This document shows, piece after piece, positions 17,506 to 25,828 of a stretch of 64,000 nt of DNA. How positions within the stretch are numbered: position 1 is the first letter of the stretch; the number at the start of each line of letters is the position of its first letter. Source of the DNA: Roseivirga sp. (GTDB taxonomy: Bacteria; Bacteroidota; Bacteroidia; Cytophagales; Cyclobacteriaceae); NCBI GenBank assembly GCA_029262895.1, contig JAJCYM010000090.1, positions 1-64,000 of the forward strand, read 5' to 3'. The notes under the pieces were generated by a model. That model had not been told where the DNA came from and did not search any database. It was given only the letters and a program-made list of their open reading frames with translations. The translations under genes and the position numbers were made by a program.

Positions 17506-18827
17506 AGACCTGAGGGTAAAAAGACGTTAAATTCACTACCGACATTCCGTTGACTTTTGAGACTAATACGCCCTTTATGGGCATCCACTACACTTTTTAC
17601 ATAGCTAAGGCCGAGTCCAAAACCTTTTACATTATGGACATTACCTGATTCGGCACGGTAGAACTTGTCGAATATAAAACGTTGAGCCTCTTTGCCCATA
17701 CCAATGCCATTGTCTCTTACTGAGAGCCTCACTCCCTCAGTTTCGTCCACCGTAGTAATCACAATCTCGGGACTCGCGTCAGTGTACTTTTGAGCGTTGT
17801 CCAGGAGGTTGTAAATGATGTTATTCAAATGCGTTTCATCCGCATATATAACATTCCGCTCAGCATCAAGCTCAAGTCGGATTTCCCCACCTCGCTCATT
17901 GATAATCAACTCAAAACTCTTGGCCACCTTAATGATCAAAGCATGTAAGTCTATTTCTCTCTTTTCAAGCTTGAAATTACCCGAATCTATCAGCGCCATT
18001 TGCAAGACTTTATCCACCTGGCTCTTAAGTCTTTTGCCTTCATTATCAATCAGCTCGGTATATTTTGTGAGCTTCTCGTTTCCTTTGACTTCTTCTGATT
18101 TCCTTAAAAGTCCAGAAGCCAGCGATATTGAGAAGATTGGAGTTTTGAACTCATGGGTAAGGTTATTGATAAAATCATTCTTTAACTGGGATAGTTTCTT
18201 TTGCTTATTCAGCGTAATCACCGTATATGAAAAAGCCAGAATTATGACAACGAGTAGCAGGATTGTGATTCGCAGCATTGCAGCATTTTCACCAGCGAAA
18301 TTGGGGTAGTGAAAACTTACATCAAAAGCAGTGTATTCGCCAGCCCCATGCTCTCCATGTCCCTGACCTACATCTGGGCCACAAAGGCACATGAAATGGT
18401 CAGCCTTAATAACATCTTTCAAAAATGGGTCTTCCTCCAATTCTTCGTCCTCCATATAAAATTGACAACGATGATCCGATTGTAACACCCCCCTTATTTC
18501 ATACTCAATCCTAAGACTGTTTCTCTCAAACACCCGATCAACTTTGTTTTTAAGCTCTGTCAGAATTTCAGATTCGGGAGGCCTCTCAAAAGAGGAAATA
18601 ACAAACTCTTCTCTCCCTTCAAAGCTATTGACCTGTTCAACCCATTTTGCATCGCCTTTAATCACCTCTCTGATCCCAATGAAGTATTCATTGATCGTAA
18701 GGTTAAACTGCTGTCTATACACTTCGACATCAGTCTTGAATATTCGTAGCTGCACATAAACCAGGCCTGCCATCGAGGCAGCAACGGCAATCAGAACCAG
18801 ATATATGGTGATTTTCGAGAATCTCAA
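17502..18827 (-). CDS. Sensor histidine kinase (HisKA type) with Cys/His-rich periplasmic sensor
   Basis: The frame is open from an ATG at 18878, but a TTG at 18827 gives MRFSKITIYLVLIAVAAS, a typical first membrane helix for these kinases, and keeps the TTAAC operator array outside the coding region; I prefer it (441 residues). Helix one spans about 5-27 and helix two about 185-205. The periplasmic sensor between them has Cys121 and HFMCLCGPDVGQGHGEHG (Cys147, Cys149 and clustered His), suggestive of metal or redox sensing. The kinase has THEFKTPIFS with His225, an N-box NIIYNLLDNAQKY, DNGIGM and FGLGLSYVKSVV. It overlaps the response regulator gene by 4 bases. Confidence 0.92.
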   Translation of the reverse strand: MRFSKITIYLVLIAVAASMAGLVYVQLRIFKTDVEVYRQQFNLTINEYFIGIREVIKGDAKWVEQVNSFEGREEFVISSFERPPESEILTELKNKVDRVFERNSLRIEYEIRGVLQSDHRCQFYMEDEELEEDPFLKDVIKADHFMCLCGPDVGQGHGEHGAGEYTAFDVSFHYPNFAGENAAMLRITILLLVVIILAFSYTVITLNKQKKLSQLKNDFINNLTHEFKTPIFSISLASGLLRKSEEVKGNEKLTKYTELIDNEGKRLKSQVDKVLQMALIDSGNFKLEKREIDLHALIIKVAKSFELIINERGGEIRLELDAERNVIYADETHLNNIIYNLLDNAQKYTDASPEIVITTVDETEGVRLSVRDNGIGMGKEAQRFIFDKFYRAESGNVHNVKGFGLGLSYVKSVVDAHKGRISLKSQRNVGSEFNVFLPSGL

Positions 18828-18865
18828 GCTTAAAAAATTTATGCAAATTAATGAATAATGTAGCC

Positions 18866-18923
18866 TTAAAACGCTCATTAACCTTTCATTAACATATTTA
18901 ACGGGTCATTAACAGCGCTTAAC
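18866..18923. promoter_or_regulatory. Array of TTAAC direct repeats, candidate OmpR/PhoB-type operator
   Basis: TTAAC occurs five times on the plus strand at 18878, 18889, 18898, 18909 and 18919 (steps 11, 9, 11, 10), preceded by TTAAA at 18866. Three copies are the longer CATTAAC. The array fills the gap between the kinase-regulator pair and the divergent rhodanese gene. PhoB/PhoP-type regulators recognise this kind of helically phased direct repeat, so binding by the 16813-17505 regulator is inferred. Confidence 0.55.
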
Positions 18924-19043
18924 ATCTCCTTCGCCCAACCTCACTCCACAGCCTTCTACATTTGAACAAAAATTATGTTCAGCAATTCAAATAAAGCAAC
19001 AATAAGTAATCACCATCTCGGTGATCCTTATAATCCAACAATT

Positions 19044-19661
19044 ATGAATAAATCAGTAAACCTGAAAAGGCTCCTTCTAATCACAGGGGTTATTATGGCT
19101 TTGTTTCTTTTGGTCAAGGAATCAGGCACTGCACAAACTGTCGTAAAGCAAAACAGTGAACAGGCTGTTCCGCAAATCAAAGAGTATAAATGCACTCCCT
19201 GTGGCTGCTCTGAAGATGATACGATCGTCCACGAACCTGGAAAATGTAAGAAGTGCGGTATGGCATTGATCAATATTCATGACCCAAACGAAGGCTTGAA
19301 TTATACAAACCTCACTGCCCAGGAAGTGTGTAAGCTAATTGAAACAAATCCAGAACTCATATTGCTGGATGTGCGCTCAACGGCAGAATTCAACAGCAAG
19401 ACTTCCCCACTCGGTAGGTTTAAGAAGGCCATTAACATCCCGATCATGGAAATCAATAATAGAATTGCTGAGCTGGAAATCTATAAGGACAAGGAGATTC
19501 TTGTTTACTGTTCTATCAGCGCAAGAAGCCCAAGGGTCAGTAAAATACTTGCCGATAGTGGGTATAAAAAAATTCGGAATCTGATGGGCGGATTAAACAA
19601 TTGGCACCAACAATCTTCTTCTGAGCTTCCTTGTCAAGCATCTGCAATCCAAAAATTTTAA
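19044..19661 (+). CDS. Exported heavy-metal-binding-domain plus rhodanese protein
   Basis: The open frame reaches back to 18975, but ATG at 19044 gives a normal membrane/signal segment (MNKSVNLKRLLLITGVIMALF) and is chosen; 205 residues. After the helix comes YKCTPCGCSEDD...GKCKKCGMALI (Cys50, 53, 55, 68, 71), matching the short heavy-metal-binding domain that precedes metal-efflux proteins, although the usual CPMHP is CTPCGC here. Residues 90-190 are a rhodanese domain with LLDVRSTAEF and active-site loop YCSISARS (Cys156). Rhodaneses move sulfane sulfur via a Cys persulfide. One base separates it from the downstream PLP enzyme, which could supply or use that sulfur. Divergent from the two-component pair. 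Confidence 0.85.
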   Translation: MNKSVNLKRLLLITGVIMALFLLVKESGTAQTVVKQNSEQAVPQIKEYKCTPCGCSEDDTIVHEPGKCKKCGMALINIHDPNEGLNYTNLTAQEVCKLIETNPELILLDVRSTAEFNSKTSPLGRFKKAINIPIMEINNRIAELEIYKDKEILVYCSISARSPRVSKILADSGYKKIRNLMGGLNNWHQQSSSELPCQASAIQKF

Positions 19662-19662
19662 T

Positions 19663-21105
19663 TTGAAAAAGGTCATCAACTTTCTTCCGTTCTTTCTAAG
19701 GTCAAAAGAGAACAATCAGACTAATGTCTATGCACAATTCTTAGACAGACATCCAGCTTATGCCGAAACTGAGTCTATTGATGAGCTGCGGGATAAGGAT
19801 TTTTCCAGGTTGGATAAACAGGAACATACTTATTTGGACGTAACAGGAGGTCAGCTCTTTGGTGACAGTCAGCTCAAAAAGCATCAGGAGTTTCTTTCAA
19901 GTACAGTTCTAGGCAATCCACATTCCATCAACCCTAGCTCAGCTCTTGCTGAAAAGCACATTGGAAGCACAAGAAAAAAGGTACTTGAATTCTTCAATGC
20001 GGGCGAAGACTATATCTGCGTTTTCAGCGCAAACGCTTCAGCAGCATTAAAAACCGTAGGCGAGTGTTATCCATTTGACGAAAATGGGCACCTACTAATG
20101 ACGGTTGATAATCATAACTCTGTGAACGGAATTCGTGAGTTTGCCCGTGAAAAAAATTGTCCCTTTCAGTACTCACCTATCCATCAAAACCTAAGGATTG
20201 ATGAGGCCGCTTTACAAGCAAATCTTGAAAGTGTGAAAGGCCGCAATAAGCTTCTGGCTTTTCCAGCGCAGTCCAATGTATCCGGGGTGAAACACAATTT
20301 AGACATGATTAAGGAAGCACAATCTTTCGGTTGGGATGTGTTGCTGGATGCTGCAGCCTTTGTACCAAGTGATCGCCTTGATTTACAAAAATATCAACCA
20401 GAGTTTGTTGCTGTTTCTTTCTATAAAATATTCGGTTACCCGACAGGGCTGGGTGCCTTGTTAATCAAAAAATCAGCTTATTCAAAACTGAAAAAACCCT
20501 CATTTGCAGGCGGTACGATCACGATTGTTTCTGTTCAGGGAGATGGGCATTACCTGGAAAAAGAAGCCGCTCGCTTTGAAGAGGGCACAGTCAACTACCT
20601 GGAAATTCCTGCTATCAAAACTGGTTTGGAATACATAGAGCAGATTGGTATAGACAAAATCAAAACTCGTGTAGCCTGCCTCACTGAATATTTACTCACT
20701 GAGTTACAAGCCCTCAAACATGACAATGGCCAACCACTTATTGAAATTTATGGCCCTCAAACTGGCGCAAAACGAGGGGGAACTCTGGTGATGAATTTCT
20801 TTGATCGGGATGGAAAGCTATGTGACTTCAGCACCATTGAAAAAGCAGCATATCAGAAGAATATTTCGATTCGCACAGGTTGTTTTTGTAATCCGGGTAT
20901 AGACGAAACCAATCACAACCTTCAGAAAGACAAGTTGAAAGCCTATTTTAAAAGGAGCGGTGAAAAGGACTATTTCGATTTAATCGATTTTATTGGGCAG
21001 AAGCGAGGGGCAGTGAGAGTTTCCGTTGGCTATATCAATAACTTCAAGGACATCCGTTCCTTTATTTCCTTTTGTACTGTGCATTTGAACAAGGCAGCAA
21101 CTTAA
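19663..21105 (+). CDS. Class V aminotransferase-fold protein, MOCOS/cysteine-desulfurase-like
   Basis: The 480-residue protein starts with TTG one base after the rhodanese stop, so the pair is an operon. It has the NifS-like PLP fold: FSANASAALKTVGE, DNHNSVNGIREFA, the AFPAQSNVSG segment, DAAAFVP, and SFYKIFGYPTGLGALL with Lys255 as the expected PLP Schiff-base lysine. Near the end RTGCFCNPG (Cys407, Cys409) is the signature of the N-terminal domain of eukaryotic molybdenum-cofactor sulfurase rather than of IscS/SufS. It lacks the C-terminal MOSC domain of MOCOS. It is likely to transfer sulfur from cysteine, perhaps to the neighbouring rhodanese; the acceptor is unknown. Predicted cytoplasmic, whereas the rhodanese has an export signal, an unresolved mismatch. 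Confidence 0.85.
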   Translation: MKKVINFLPFFLRSKENNQTNVYAQFLDRHPAYAETESIDELRDKDFSRLDKQEHTYLDVTGGQLFGDSQLKKHQEFLSSTVLGNPHSINPSSALAEKHIGSTRKKVLEFFNAGEDYICVFSANASAALKTVGECYPFDENGHLLMTVDNHNSVNGIREFAREKNCPFQYSPIHQNLRIDEAALQANLESVKGRNKLLAFPAQSNVSGVKHNLDMIKEAQSFGWDVLLDAAAFVPSDRLDLQKYQPEFVAVSFYKIFGYPTGLGALLIKKSAYSKLKKPSFAGGTITIVSVQGDGHYLEKEAARFEEGTVNYLEIPAIKTGLEYIEQIGIDKIKTRVACLTEYLLTELQALKHDNGQPLIEIYGPQTGAKRGGTLVMNFFDRDGKLCDFSTIEKAAYQKNISIRTGCFCNPGIDETNHNLQKDKLKAYFKRSGEKDYFDLIDFIGQKRGAVRVSVGYINNFKDIRSFISFCTVHLNKAAT

Positions 21106-21133
21106 CCTCATTACATCCCCATTTAAACCAGAT

Positions 21134-22147
21134 TTAAAAAGTCTGCCTCAACTCAAAGGTCTTTCTCATCCGATCAATAAGTTTGTTTGACTCCTCAAAA
21201 TTCAAGGTCTGCTGTCCATCGGAATAGGCTTCTTCAGGCTTTTCATGGGTCTCATAAATTACGCCATCAGCCCCGGCCATAATGCTTGCCAAGGCAATGG
21301 GTTCTACATGATGTCTTATGCCGATGCCGTGCGAAGGGTCGGCAATCACAGGTAAGTGCGTTTTCTCCTTAAGTACCGGTATGGCATTCAGGTCCATGGT
21401 ATTTCTGGTAGCGTTCTCATACGTGCGAATGCCTCTTTCACAAAGTAGCAAACGCTCATTACCAGCACTAAAAACATACTCTGCTGAGTAAAGCAGCTCA
21501 TCGATAGTGCCTGAAATACCACGTTTGATCATCACTGGTTTGTCTGTATTCTTACCCAATTCATCCAATAGATTGAAGTTTTGGGTATTTCTGGCCCCTA
21601 CCTGATAAACGTCCACATAGGGATCCATCTCTGCAATCTGAGATACCTGCATCACTTCTGTCACTATTTTAATGCCCGCTTCTTTCGCTAGGTCATACCA
21701 CAACTTCAGACCGTCAATGCCCAAACCACGAAAAGAGTAAGGAGAACTTCTGGGCTTGTAGACACCTCCGCGCATAATACGAATGCCTTGTGCCTTGAGG
21801 TGATCAATAGTTTTTTTGATCTGCTCTTCGCCTTCAATAGAGCAGGGACCCGCCATGATTCTGAAACCACCTTCTTCAATTTTTACTCCGTCTCCCAGAT
21901 CTATGATCGTAGGTTTCACTTTCCATTTTCGAGAAACTAACTTATAATCATCAGAAACAATATGAATGTCTTTGATCCCTTCCATATGTCCAATGGAGCG
22001 GATGTCAAAGTCGTTTTTACCCGTTCCGATAAGGTAATCACCCTTTTGGGTTTTCACTTCAGTAGCCTTGTATTTCAAGTCCTTCACTTGCTTAAATATG
22101 GACTCCTTGTTGGCTTCGTTTATGTCTTTTTCTAGTTGTATAATCAT
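21134..22147 (-). CDS. aroF: 3-deoxy-7-phosphoheptulonate synthase (DAHP synthase, type I-beta)
   Basis: The 337-residue enzyme condenses phosphoenolpyruvate and erythrose 4-phosphate, the first step of the shikimate pathway. Residues 1-75 form the ferredoxin-like regulatory domain of Thermotoga-type DAHP synthases; the barrel has MAGPCSIEGEEQI, RGGVYKPRSSPYSFRG, DVYQVGARNTQN, KPVMIKRG, ICERGIRTYE-like LLCERGIRTYE, and DPSHGIGIRHHV. There is no chorismate mutase fusion. It is the last gene of the trp operon, 22 bases after trpA, so supply of precursor is tied to tryptophan demand through the attenuator at the operon front. The symbol aroF is used for this family generally. Confidence 0.95.
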   Translation of the reverse strand: MIIQLEKDINEANKESIFKQVKDLKYKATEVKTQKGDYLIGTGKNDFDIRSIGHMEGIKDIHIVSDDYKLVSRKWKVKPTIIDLGDGVKIEEGGFRIMAGPCSIEGEEQIKKTIDHLKAQGIRIMRGGVYKPRSSPYSFRGLGIDGLKLWYDLAKEAGIKIVTEVMQVSQIAEMDPYVDVYQVGARNTQNFNLLDELGKNTDKPVMIKRGISGTIDELLYSAEYVFSAGNERLLLCERGIRTYENATRNTMDLNAIPVLKEKTHLPVIADPSHGIGIRHHVEPIALASIMAGADGVIYETHEKPEEAYSDGQQTLNFEESNKLIDRMRKTFELRQTF

Positions 22148-22169
22148 CTTATTAGTTTCGAGTTACTAG

Positions 22170-22958
22170 CTACGAGCTTCGAGTTTCGCTTATTATTGAT
22201 GTGACAAACTGACCAATGCGGCCAGACAGATTTTGGCTTGTATTTATTGCTTTTATAAAAGCACTTCCGATAATGGCTCCGTTGGCATTTTGACAGGCCT
22301 TATCAAAGGTTTTAGCATTTGATATCCCAAAACCAATGAGGGTTGGGTTCTTTAAATTCATCTGCTTTACCCTTTCAAAGTAAGCTGACTGATCCTCTGA
22401 AATATCGGCCTTAGCACCTGTGGTACTTGTTGACGAAACCATATAGATAAACCCATTTGAATTGGCATCGATATCTCTGATTCTCACCTCTGAAGTCTGA
22501 GGAGTGATTAGAAAAATATTGTAGAGTCCATGCTTTTCGAAAAGTGGTTTGTACGTTTCCAAATACTCTTGCATTGGCAGATCCGGTAAAATAAGCCCGT
22601 CAATACCTATACTTTCACATTCCTGACAAAACCGTTCTACTCCAAATTGTATAATAGGGTTGATATAACCCATCATCACTATGGGTAGATCAACCTTTCT
22701 CCTGATATCTTTAAGCTGATCAAAAAGGACTTTCAAAGTCATTCCATTGGCGAGAGCGACTCCATTACTTTCCTGAATGGTAGGTCCATCAGCCACCGGA
22801 TCTGAAAAAGGAATGCCAATTTCAATCATATCTGCCCCTGATTTTTCCAGGTTTTCAATGATGCTGACGGTGTCATTCAGTTGAGGGTAACCCGCAGTAA
22901 AATACACATTAAGTATGCGTTCCCTTTTATTCTGAAATAGTTGATCTATTCTGTTCAT
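22170..22958 (-). CDS. trpA: Tryptophan synthase alpha chain
   Basis: The 262-residue protein cleaves indole-3-glycerol phosphate to indole and glyceraldehyde 3-phosphate and hands indole to TrpB. Catalytic Glu46 (MIEIGIPFSDP) and Asp57 (VADGPTIQ) keep the 11-residue spacing of the Salmonella enzyme. The frame continues upstream to 23057 but that part is the hairpin repeat, so ATG at 22958 is chosen (MNRIDQLFQNKRERILNVYF). The last few codons (SETRSS) run into a TCGAGTT-repeat rich spacer, so the C-terminus may be extended by repeat DNA. Three long hairpins separate it from trpB. Confidence 0.96.
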   Translation of the reverse strand: MNRIDQLFQNKRERILNVYFTAGYPQLNDTVSIIENLEKSGADMIEIGIPFSDPVADGPTIQESNGVALANGMTLKVLFDQLKDIRRKVDLPIVMMGYINPIIQFGVERFCQECESIGIDGLILPDLPMQEYLETYKPLFEKHGLYNIFLITPQTSEVRIRDIDANSNGFIYMVSSTSTTGAKADISEDQSAYFERVKQMNLKNPTLIGFGISNAKTFDKACQNANGAIIGSAFIKAINTSQNLSGRIGQFVTSIISETRSS

Positions 22959-22971
22959 TTTTTCTTCTGTT

Positions 22972-23017
22972 AGACCAGGCAGGTTTCTTGCCCCGTGGCA
23001 AGAAACCTGCCTGGTCT
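22972..23017. repeat. Intra-operon hairpin 1 (trpB-trpA)
   Basis: Arms at 22972-22992 and 22997-23017 pair perfectly over 21 bases around loop CCGT. The inner 10 bases (TTTCTTGCC/GGCAAGAAA) are the same as in hairpin 3, and the outer bases differ. It is preceded by TCTGTTAGA, a tag found before all three hairpins. Confidence 0.8.
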
Positions 23018-23046
23018 TGACTGCTAATTCATTTTTTCTGTTAACT

Positions 23047-23091
23047 AGGTTTGTCAACTTTTTGGCGTTGCGTCAAAAAGTTGACAAACCT
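23047..23091. repeat. Intra-operon hairpin 2 (trpB-trpA)
   Basis: Arms at 23047-23067 and 23071-23091 pair over 21 positions, with one G-T pair, around a TTG loop. The stem sequence (AGGTTTGTCAACTTTTTG) is different from hairpins 1 and 3, but the upstream tag TCTGTTA is shared. Confidence 0.8.
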
Positions 23092-23095
23092 CTGT

Positions 23096-23143
23096 TAGAT
23101 CAGACAGCTTTCTTGCCCCATGGCAAGAAAGCTGTCTGATCTA
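23096..23143. repeat. Intra-operon hairpin 3 (trpB-trpA)
   Basis: A perfect stem of 22 pairs (23096-23117 with 23122-23143) closes the loop CCAT. The inner part equals hairpin 1; the outer part (AGATCAGACAGC) differs by compensated changes on both arms. It ends 8 bases before the trpB stop codon region, with no T-run typical of a terminator. Confidence 0.8.
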
Positions 23144-23150
23144 TAATCTT

Positions 23151-24332
23151 CTAATACTTCCCCCATTGGATATAAGTATCCAGATCTTTGTCTCCTCTGC
23201 CGGAAAGGTTAATGACTACAACATCCTCAGTCTTAAATTCCAACTGATCCAAGGCGGCAAAAGCATGTGCAGATTCTATGGCCGGAATAATCCCTTCTAA
23301 CTTACTCAGGGCAATACCAGCTTCCATGGCCTCGTCATCAGTAGCACTTAGAAACCTGGCCCTGCCAGTCTCAAAGAGATGCGCATGCACCGGTCCGATT
23401 CCAGGATAATCAAGCCCTGCTGAGATGGAATAAGGCTCTACCACCTGGCCATCATCTGTCTGCATCAATATGGTTTTGCTGCCGTGAAGCACACCCGGCC
23501 TTCCCAAGGTGGTGGTGGCAGCGGATTGACCAGTATTATTCCCTTTGCCTGCCGCCTCCACAGCCACCAACTGCACCTCCTCCTGATCATAGTAATGGTA
23601 AAAAGCACCGGCCGCATTGCTCCCTCCTCCGACACAGGCAATCACATAGTCAGGATTCTCCCGGCCAATCTCAGATTGCAATTGTGATTTCATTTCCTTA
23701 CTGATCACCGATTGAAATCGGGCAACCATTTCCGGATAAGGATGTGGGCCCACCACAGAACCAATGATATAATGTGTATCGGTTGGATTATTAATCCAGT
23801 GCCTCATGGCTTCGTTAGTGGCATCTTTCAGGGTTCTGCTGCCACTCTTTGCCGGCCTGACTTCGGTGCCCAATATCCGCATGCGCTCTACATTTGGCTT
23901 TTGTCTGGCCATGTCCACCTCGCCCATATATACTATGCACTCTACTCCCATTAACGCGCAGACTGTTGCTGTGGCCACTCCGTGCTGTCCGGCTCCCGTC
24001 TCGGCAATTATCTTCTTTTTGCCCAGCCTTTGCGCCAGCAAAATCTGTCCGACAGTGTTATTCACTTTATGGGCTCCGGTATGACAAAGGTCTTCCCGCT
24101 TCAGGTATATTTTGGCACCATATTTTTCCGACAATCTATTAGCCAGGTACAGCGGAGTAGGTCTTCCAACATAATCCTTTAAAAGCCGGTTGAATTGCTT
24201 TTGAAATTCAGGTTCTGCAAGTATAGCCTCATAATTCTGTCGCAACTCTTCCACATTGGGGTATAGCATTTCAGGAATATATGCTCCTCCAAAATTTCCG
24301 TAATACCCTCTATCGTCAACTTTCACCTTCAT
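23151..24332 (-). CDS. trpB: Tryptophan synthase beta chain
   Basis: This 393-residue PLP enzyme joins indole and serine to make tryptophan. PLP Lys89 is in HTGAHKVNN, the phosphate loop is GGGSNAAG, and the KRED and ETGAGQHG segments are those of the TrpB1 type that complexes with TrpA. Length is typical. Its ATG overlaps the trpF stop by 4 bases. The three hairpins after its stop codon separate it from trpA, unusual because trpB and trpA normally overlap or abut for equal expression of the alpha2beta2 complex. Confidence 0.98.
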   Translation of the reverse strand: MKVKVDDRGYYGNFGGAYIPEMLYPNVEELRQNYEAILAEPEFQKQFNRLLKDYVGRPTPLYLANRLSEKYGAKIYLKREDLCHTGAHKVNNTVGQILLAQRLGKKKIIAETGAGQHGVATATVCALMGVECIVYMGEVDMARQKPNVERMRILGTEVRPAKSGSRTLKDATNEAMRHWINNPTDTHYIIGSVVGPHPYPEMVARFQSVISKEMKSQLQSEIGRENPDYVIACVGGGSNAAGAFYHYYDQEEVQLVAVEAAGKGNNTGQSAATTTLGRPGVLHGSKTILMQTDDGQVVEPYSISAGLDYPGIGPVHAHLFETGRARFLSATDDEAMEAGIALSKLEGIIPAIESAHAFAALDQLEFKTEDVVVINLSGRGDKDLDTYIQWGKY

Positions 24333-24946
24333 AGTAGTTCTCTAAGTCGTTTCAATTCTTCTATATCCTTCAGTCCAGGTTCTACTTCGAATCTGGAATT
24401 CACATCAATGGCATAAATGTTTATTCCCTTCATTGCCTTTAGGGCGCTAATGTCATTCGGGCTAATACCTCCACTTAAAAAGAAAGGCACCTTTTGATCA
24501 TAAGCCTGCAATAAGTTCCAATCAAACTTTCTCCCGGTTCCACCCTTTTGCTTTGATTTGGTATCGAAGAGGAAGAAATCTACGAAAGGGTGATAGGCCG
24601 ACAGGCTTCCAAAATCGAAATCTTCATCCACTCCAAATGCTTTGATGGTTTTGATGCCAAGAGCGAAAAGCTCTGCTACATACTCAGGTGTTTCTTCTCC
24701 GTGCAATTGAACATAGTCTAGGCCGAATTTTTGAACCTGTTTTAAGACCTCATTCAAATTTTTGTCTACAAATACGCCTACCTTTTTCGTAGTGGAAGGA
24801 AAGCGCATTAATTGTTTACAGTCTAATTGTGAACCTACAAACCTTGGCGATTTGTCATAAAAAATAAAGCCCAAATAGTCTGGATTGAGCTTTAGCGCTT
24901 GCTCAATATTAGCCTTATCCCGCATACCACAGACCTTTAGTCTCAT
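24329..24946 (-). CDS. trpF: Phosphoribosylanthranilate isomerase
   Basis: The 205-residue TIM barrel performs the Amadori rearrangement of phosphoribosylanthranilate to CdRP. Features are [14 protein letters not shown] (catalytic Cys6), [31 protein letters not shown] with the catalytic Asp, [12 protein letters not shown] and [16 protein letters not shown] (DxNSxxExxPGxKD signature). It is a free-standing monofunctional enzyme, not fused to TrpC as in E. coli. It overlaps trpB by 4 bases and begins 8 bases after trpC. Confidence 0.97.
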   Translation of the reverse strand: MRLKVCGMRDKANIEQALKLNPDYLGFIFYDKSPRFVGSQLDCKQLMRFPSTTKKVGVFVDKNLNEVLKQVQKFGLDYVQLHGEETPEYVAELFALGIKTIKAFGVDEDFDFGSLSAYHPFVDFFLFDTKSKQKGGTGRKFDWNLLQAYDQKVPFFLSGGISPNDISALKAMKGINIYAIDVNSRFEVEPGLKDIEELKRLRELL

Positions 24947-24954
24947 AACCCTGA

Positions 24955-25758
24955 TTAATTTTTGACCTCTAACCTCTTTAATAAATCCATGAATTTTGCG
25001 GCTGTCCTGTCTGGTCTGGCCGTCTTCATAAATGTCTCACCCATCAAAAACCCTCGAAAACCATAGGCTCTCAACTCAGCAATCGCCTCCGGATTGCTTA
25101 TTCCACTCTCAGATACTTTCAGGAATTTATCGGGGATCAGGCTGGCCAGAGACTTGGAGATTTCAATGTCTGTTTCAAAAGTCTTTAGGTTCCTGTTGTT
25201 CACCCCAACTACGTCAAGGTATTCATTCAGATTACCATTTAACTCTTCCTGATTATGCACTTCCATCAATACTTCGAGCCCGAGAGATTTGGCAAATTGA
25301 GCCAGACCTAACAACCTGGATGGTTCCAAAACTGAGGCTATCAACAATATCGCATCCGCCCCAATTGATTTAGCCTCAATAAGTTGATATTCATCAACTA
25401 TAAAGTCTTTGCGAAGAATTGGACAGAAATTGTATTTCCTGGCCGTTACCAAATCGCTGTTCTTCCCACCAAAAAACTCAGTATCGGTTAATATTGACAA
25501 AGCAGAAGCACCTGCCTGCATATAGCCAATGGTCGTTTTCTCAACATCAGCATGCTTATTGATCATACCTTTGGAAGGAGACTTCCTTTTGAACTCCGCA
25601 ATGATTCCGGTTTTATCTTCGCGCAGTAAGTACTTTTTCAGGGAAGCTGGTTTTCCTTCGAAATACACGCTTTGCTCCAAGAGTTTGGTCGGAAATAATT
25701 CCTTTCTTTCGGCTACTTCCTTCTTCTTATGGGCTATTATTTTTTCTAGTATATCCAT
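24955..25758 (-). CDS. trpC: Indole-3-glycerol phosphate synthase
   Basis: The enzyme closes CdRP to indole-3-glycerol phosphate with loss of CO2. ATG at 25758 is chosen (MDILEKIIAHKKKEVAERK); the open frame to 25782 adds bases from the hairpin repeat. Motifs are IIAEFKRKSPSKG with the catalytic Lys, ILTDTEFFGG, PILRKDFIVDEYQL, VVGVNNRNLKTFETD, VSESGI and GFLMGETFM. 267 residues, monofunctional. It is separated from trpD by a 70-base spacer filled by an imperfect hairpin. Confidence 0.97.
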   Translation of the reverse strand: MDILEKIIAHKKKEVAERKELFPTKLLEQSVYFEGKPASLKKYLLREDKTGIIAEFKRKSPSKGMINKHADVEKTTIGYMQAGASALSILTDTEFFGGKNSDLVTARKYNFCPILRKDFIVDEYQLIEAKSIGADAILLIASVLEPSRLLGLAQFAKSLGLEVLMEVHNQEELNGNLNEYLDVVGVNNRNLKTFETDIEISKSLASLIPDKFLKVSESGISNPEAIAELRAYGFRGFLMGETFMKTARPDRTAAKFMDLLKRLEVKN

Positions 25759-25762
25759 TCTT

Positions 25763-25825
25763 AGTCGATGGTCGATAGTCAATGGTCGATAGCCGCAATG
25801 GACTATTGACCATGGTCTATCGACT
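25763..25825. repeat. Intra-operon imperfect hairpin (trpD-trpC)
   Basis: Arms 25763-25787 and 25801-25825 pair at 20 or more of 25 positions, several as G-T pairs, with a 13-base loop. The left arm contains repeated GGTCGATAG units. It occupies almost the whole trpD-trpC spacer and extends into the optional N-terminal extension of TrpC. Confidence 0.65.
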
Positions 25826-25828
25826 GAT

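Noticed and set aside
22959-23150. CRISPR-like array from the three hairpins between trpB and trpA
   Set aside because: The repeated parts are palindromes with different outer arms, only three units, no uniform repeat-spacer structure and no cas genes in the window.
23484-24182. Several plus-strand frames of 60-90 codons inside trpB
   Set aside because: They are antisense to a fully conserved tryptophan synthase beta gene and look like its frame shadows.
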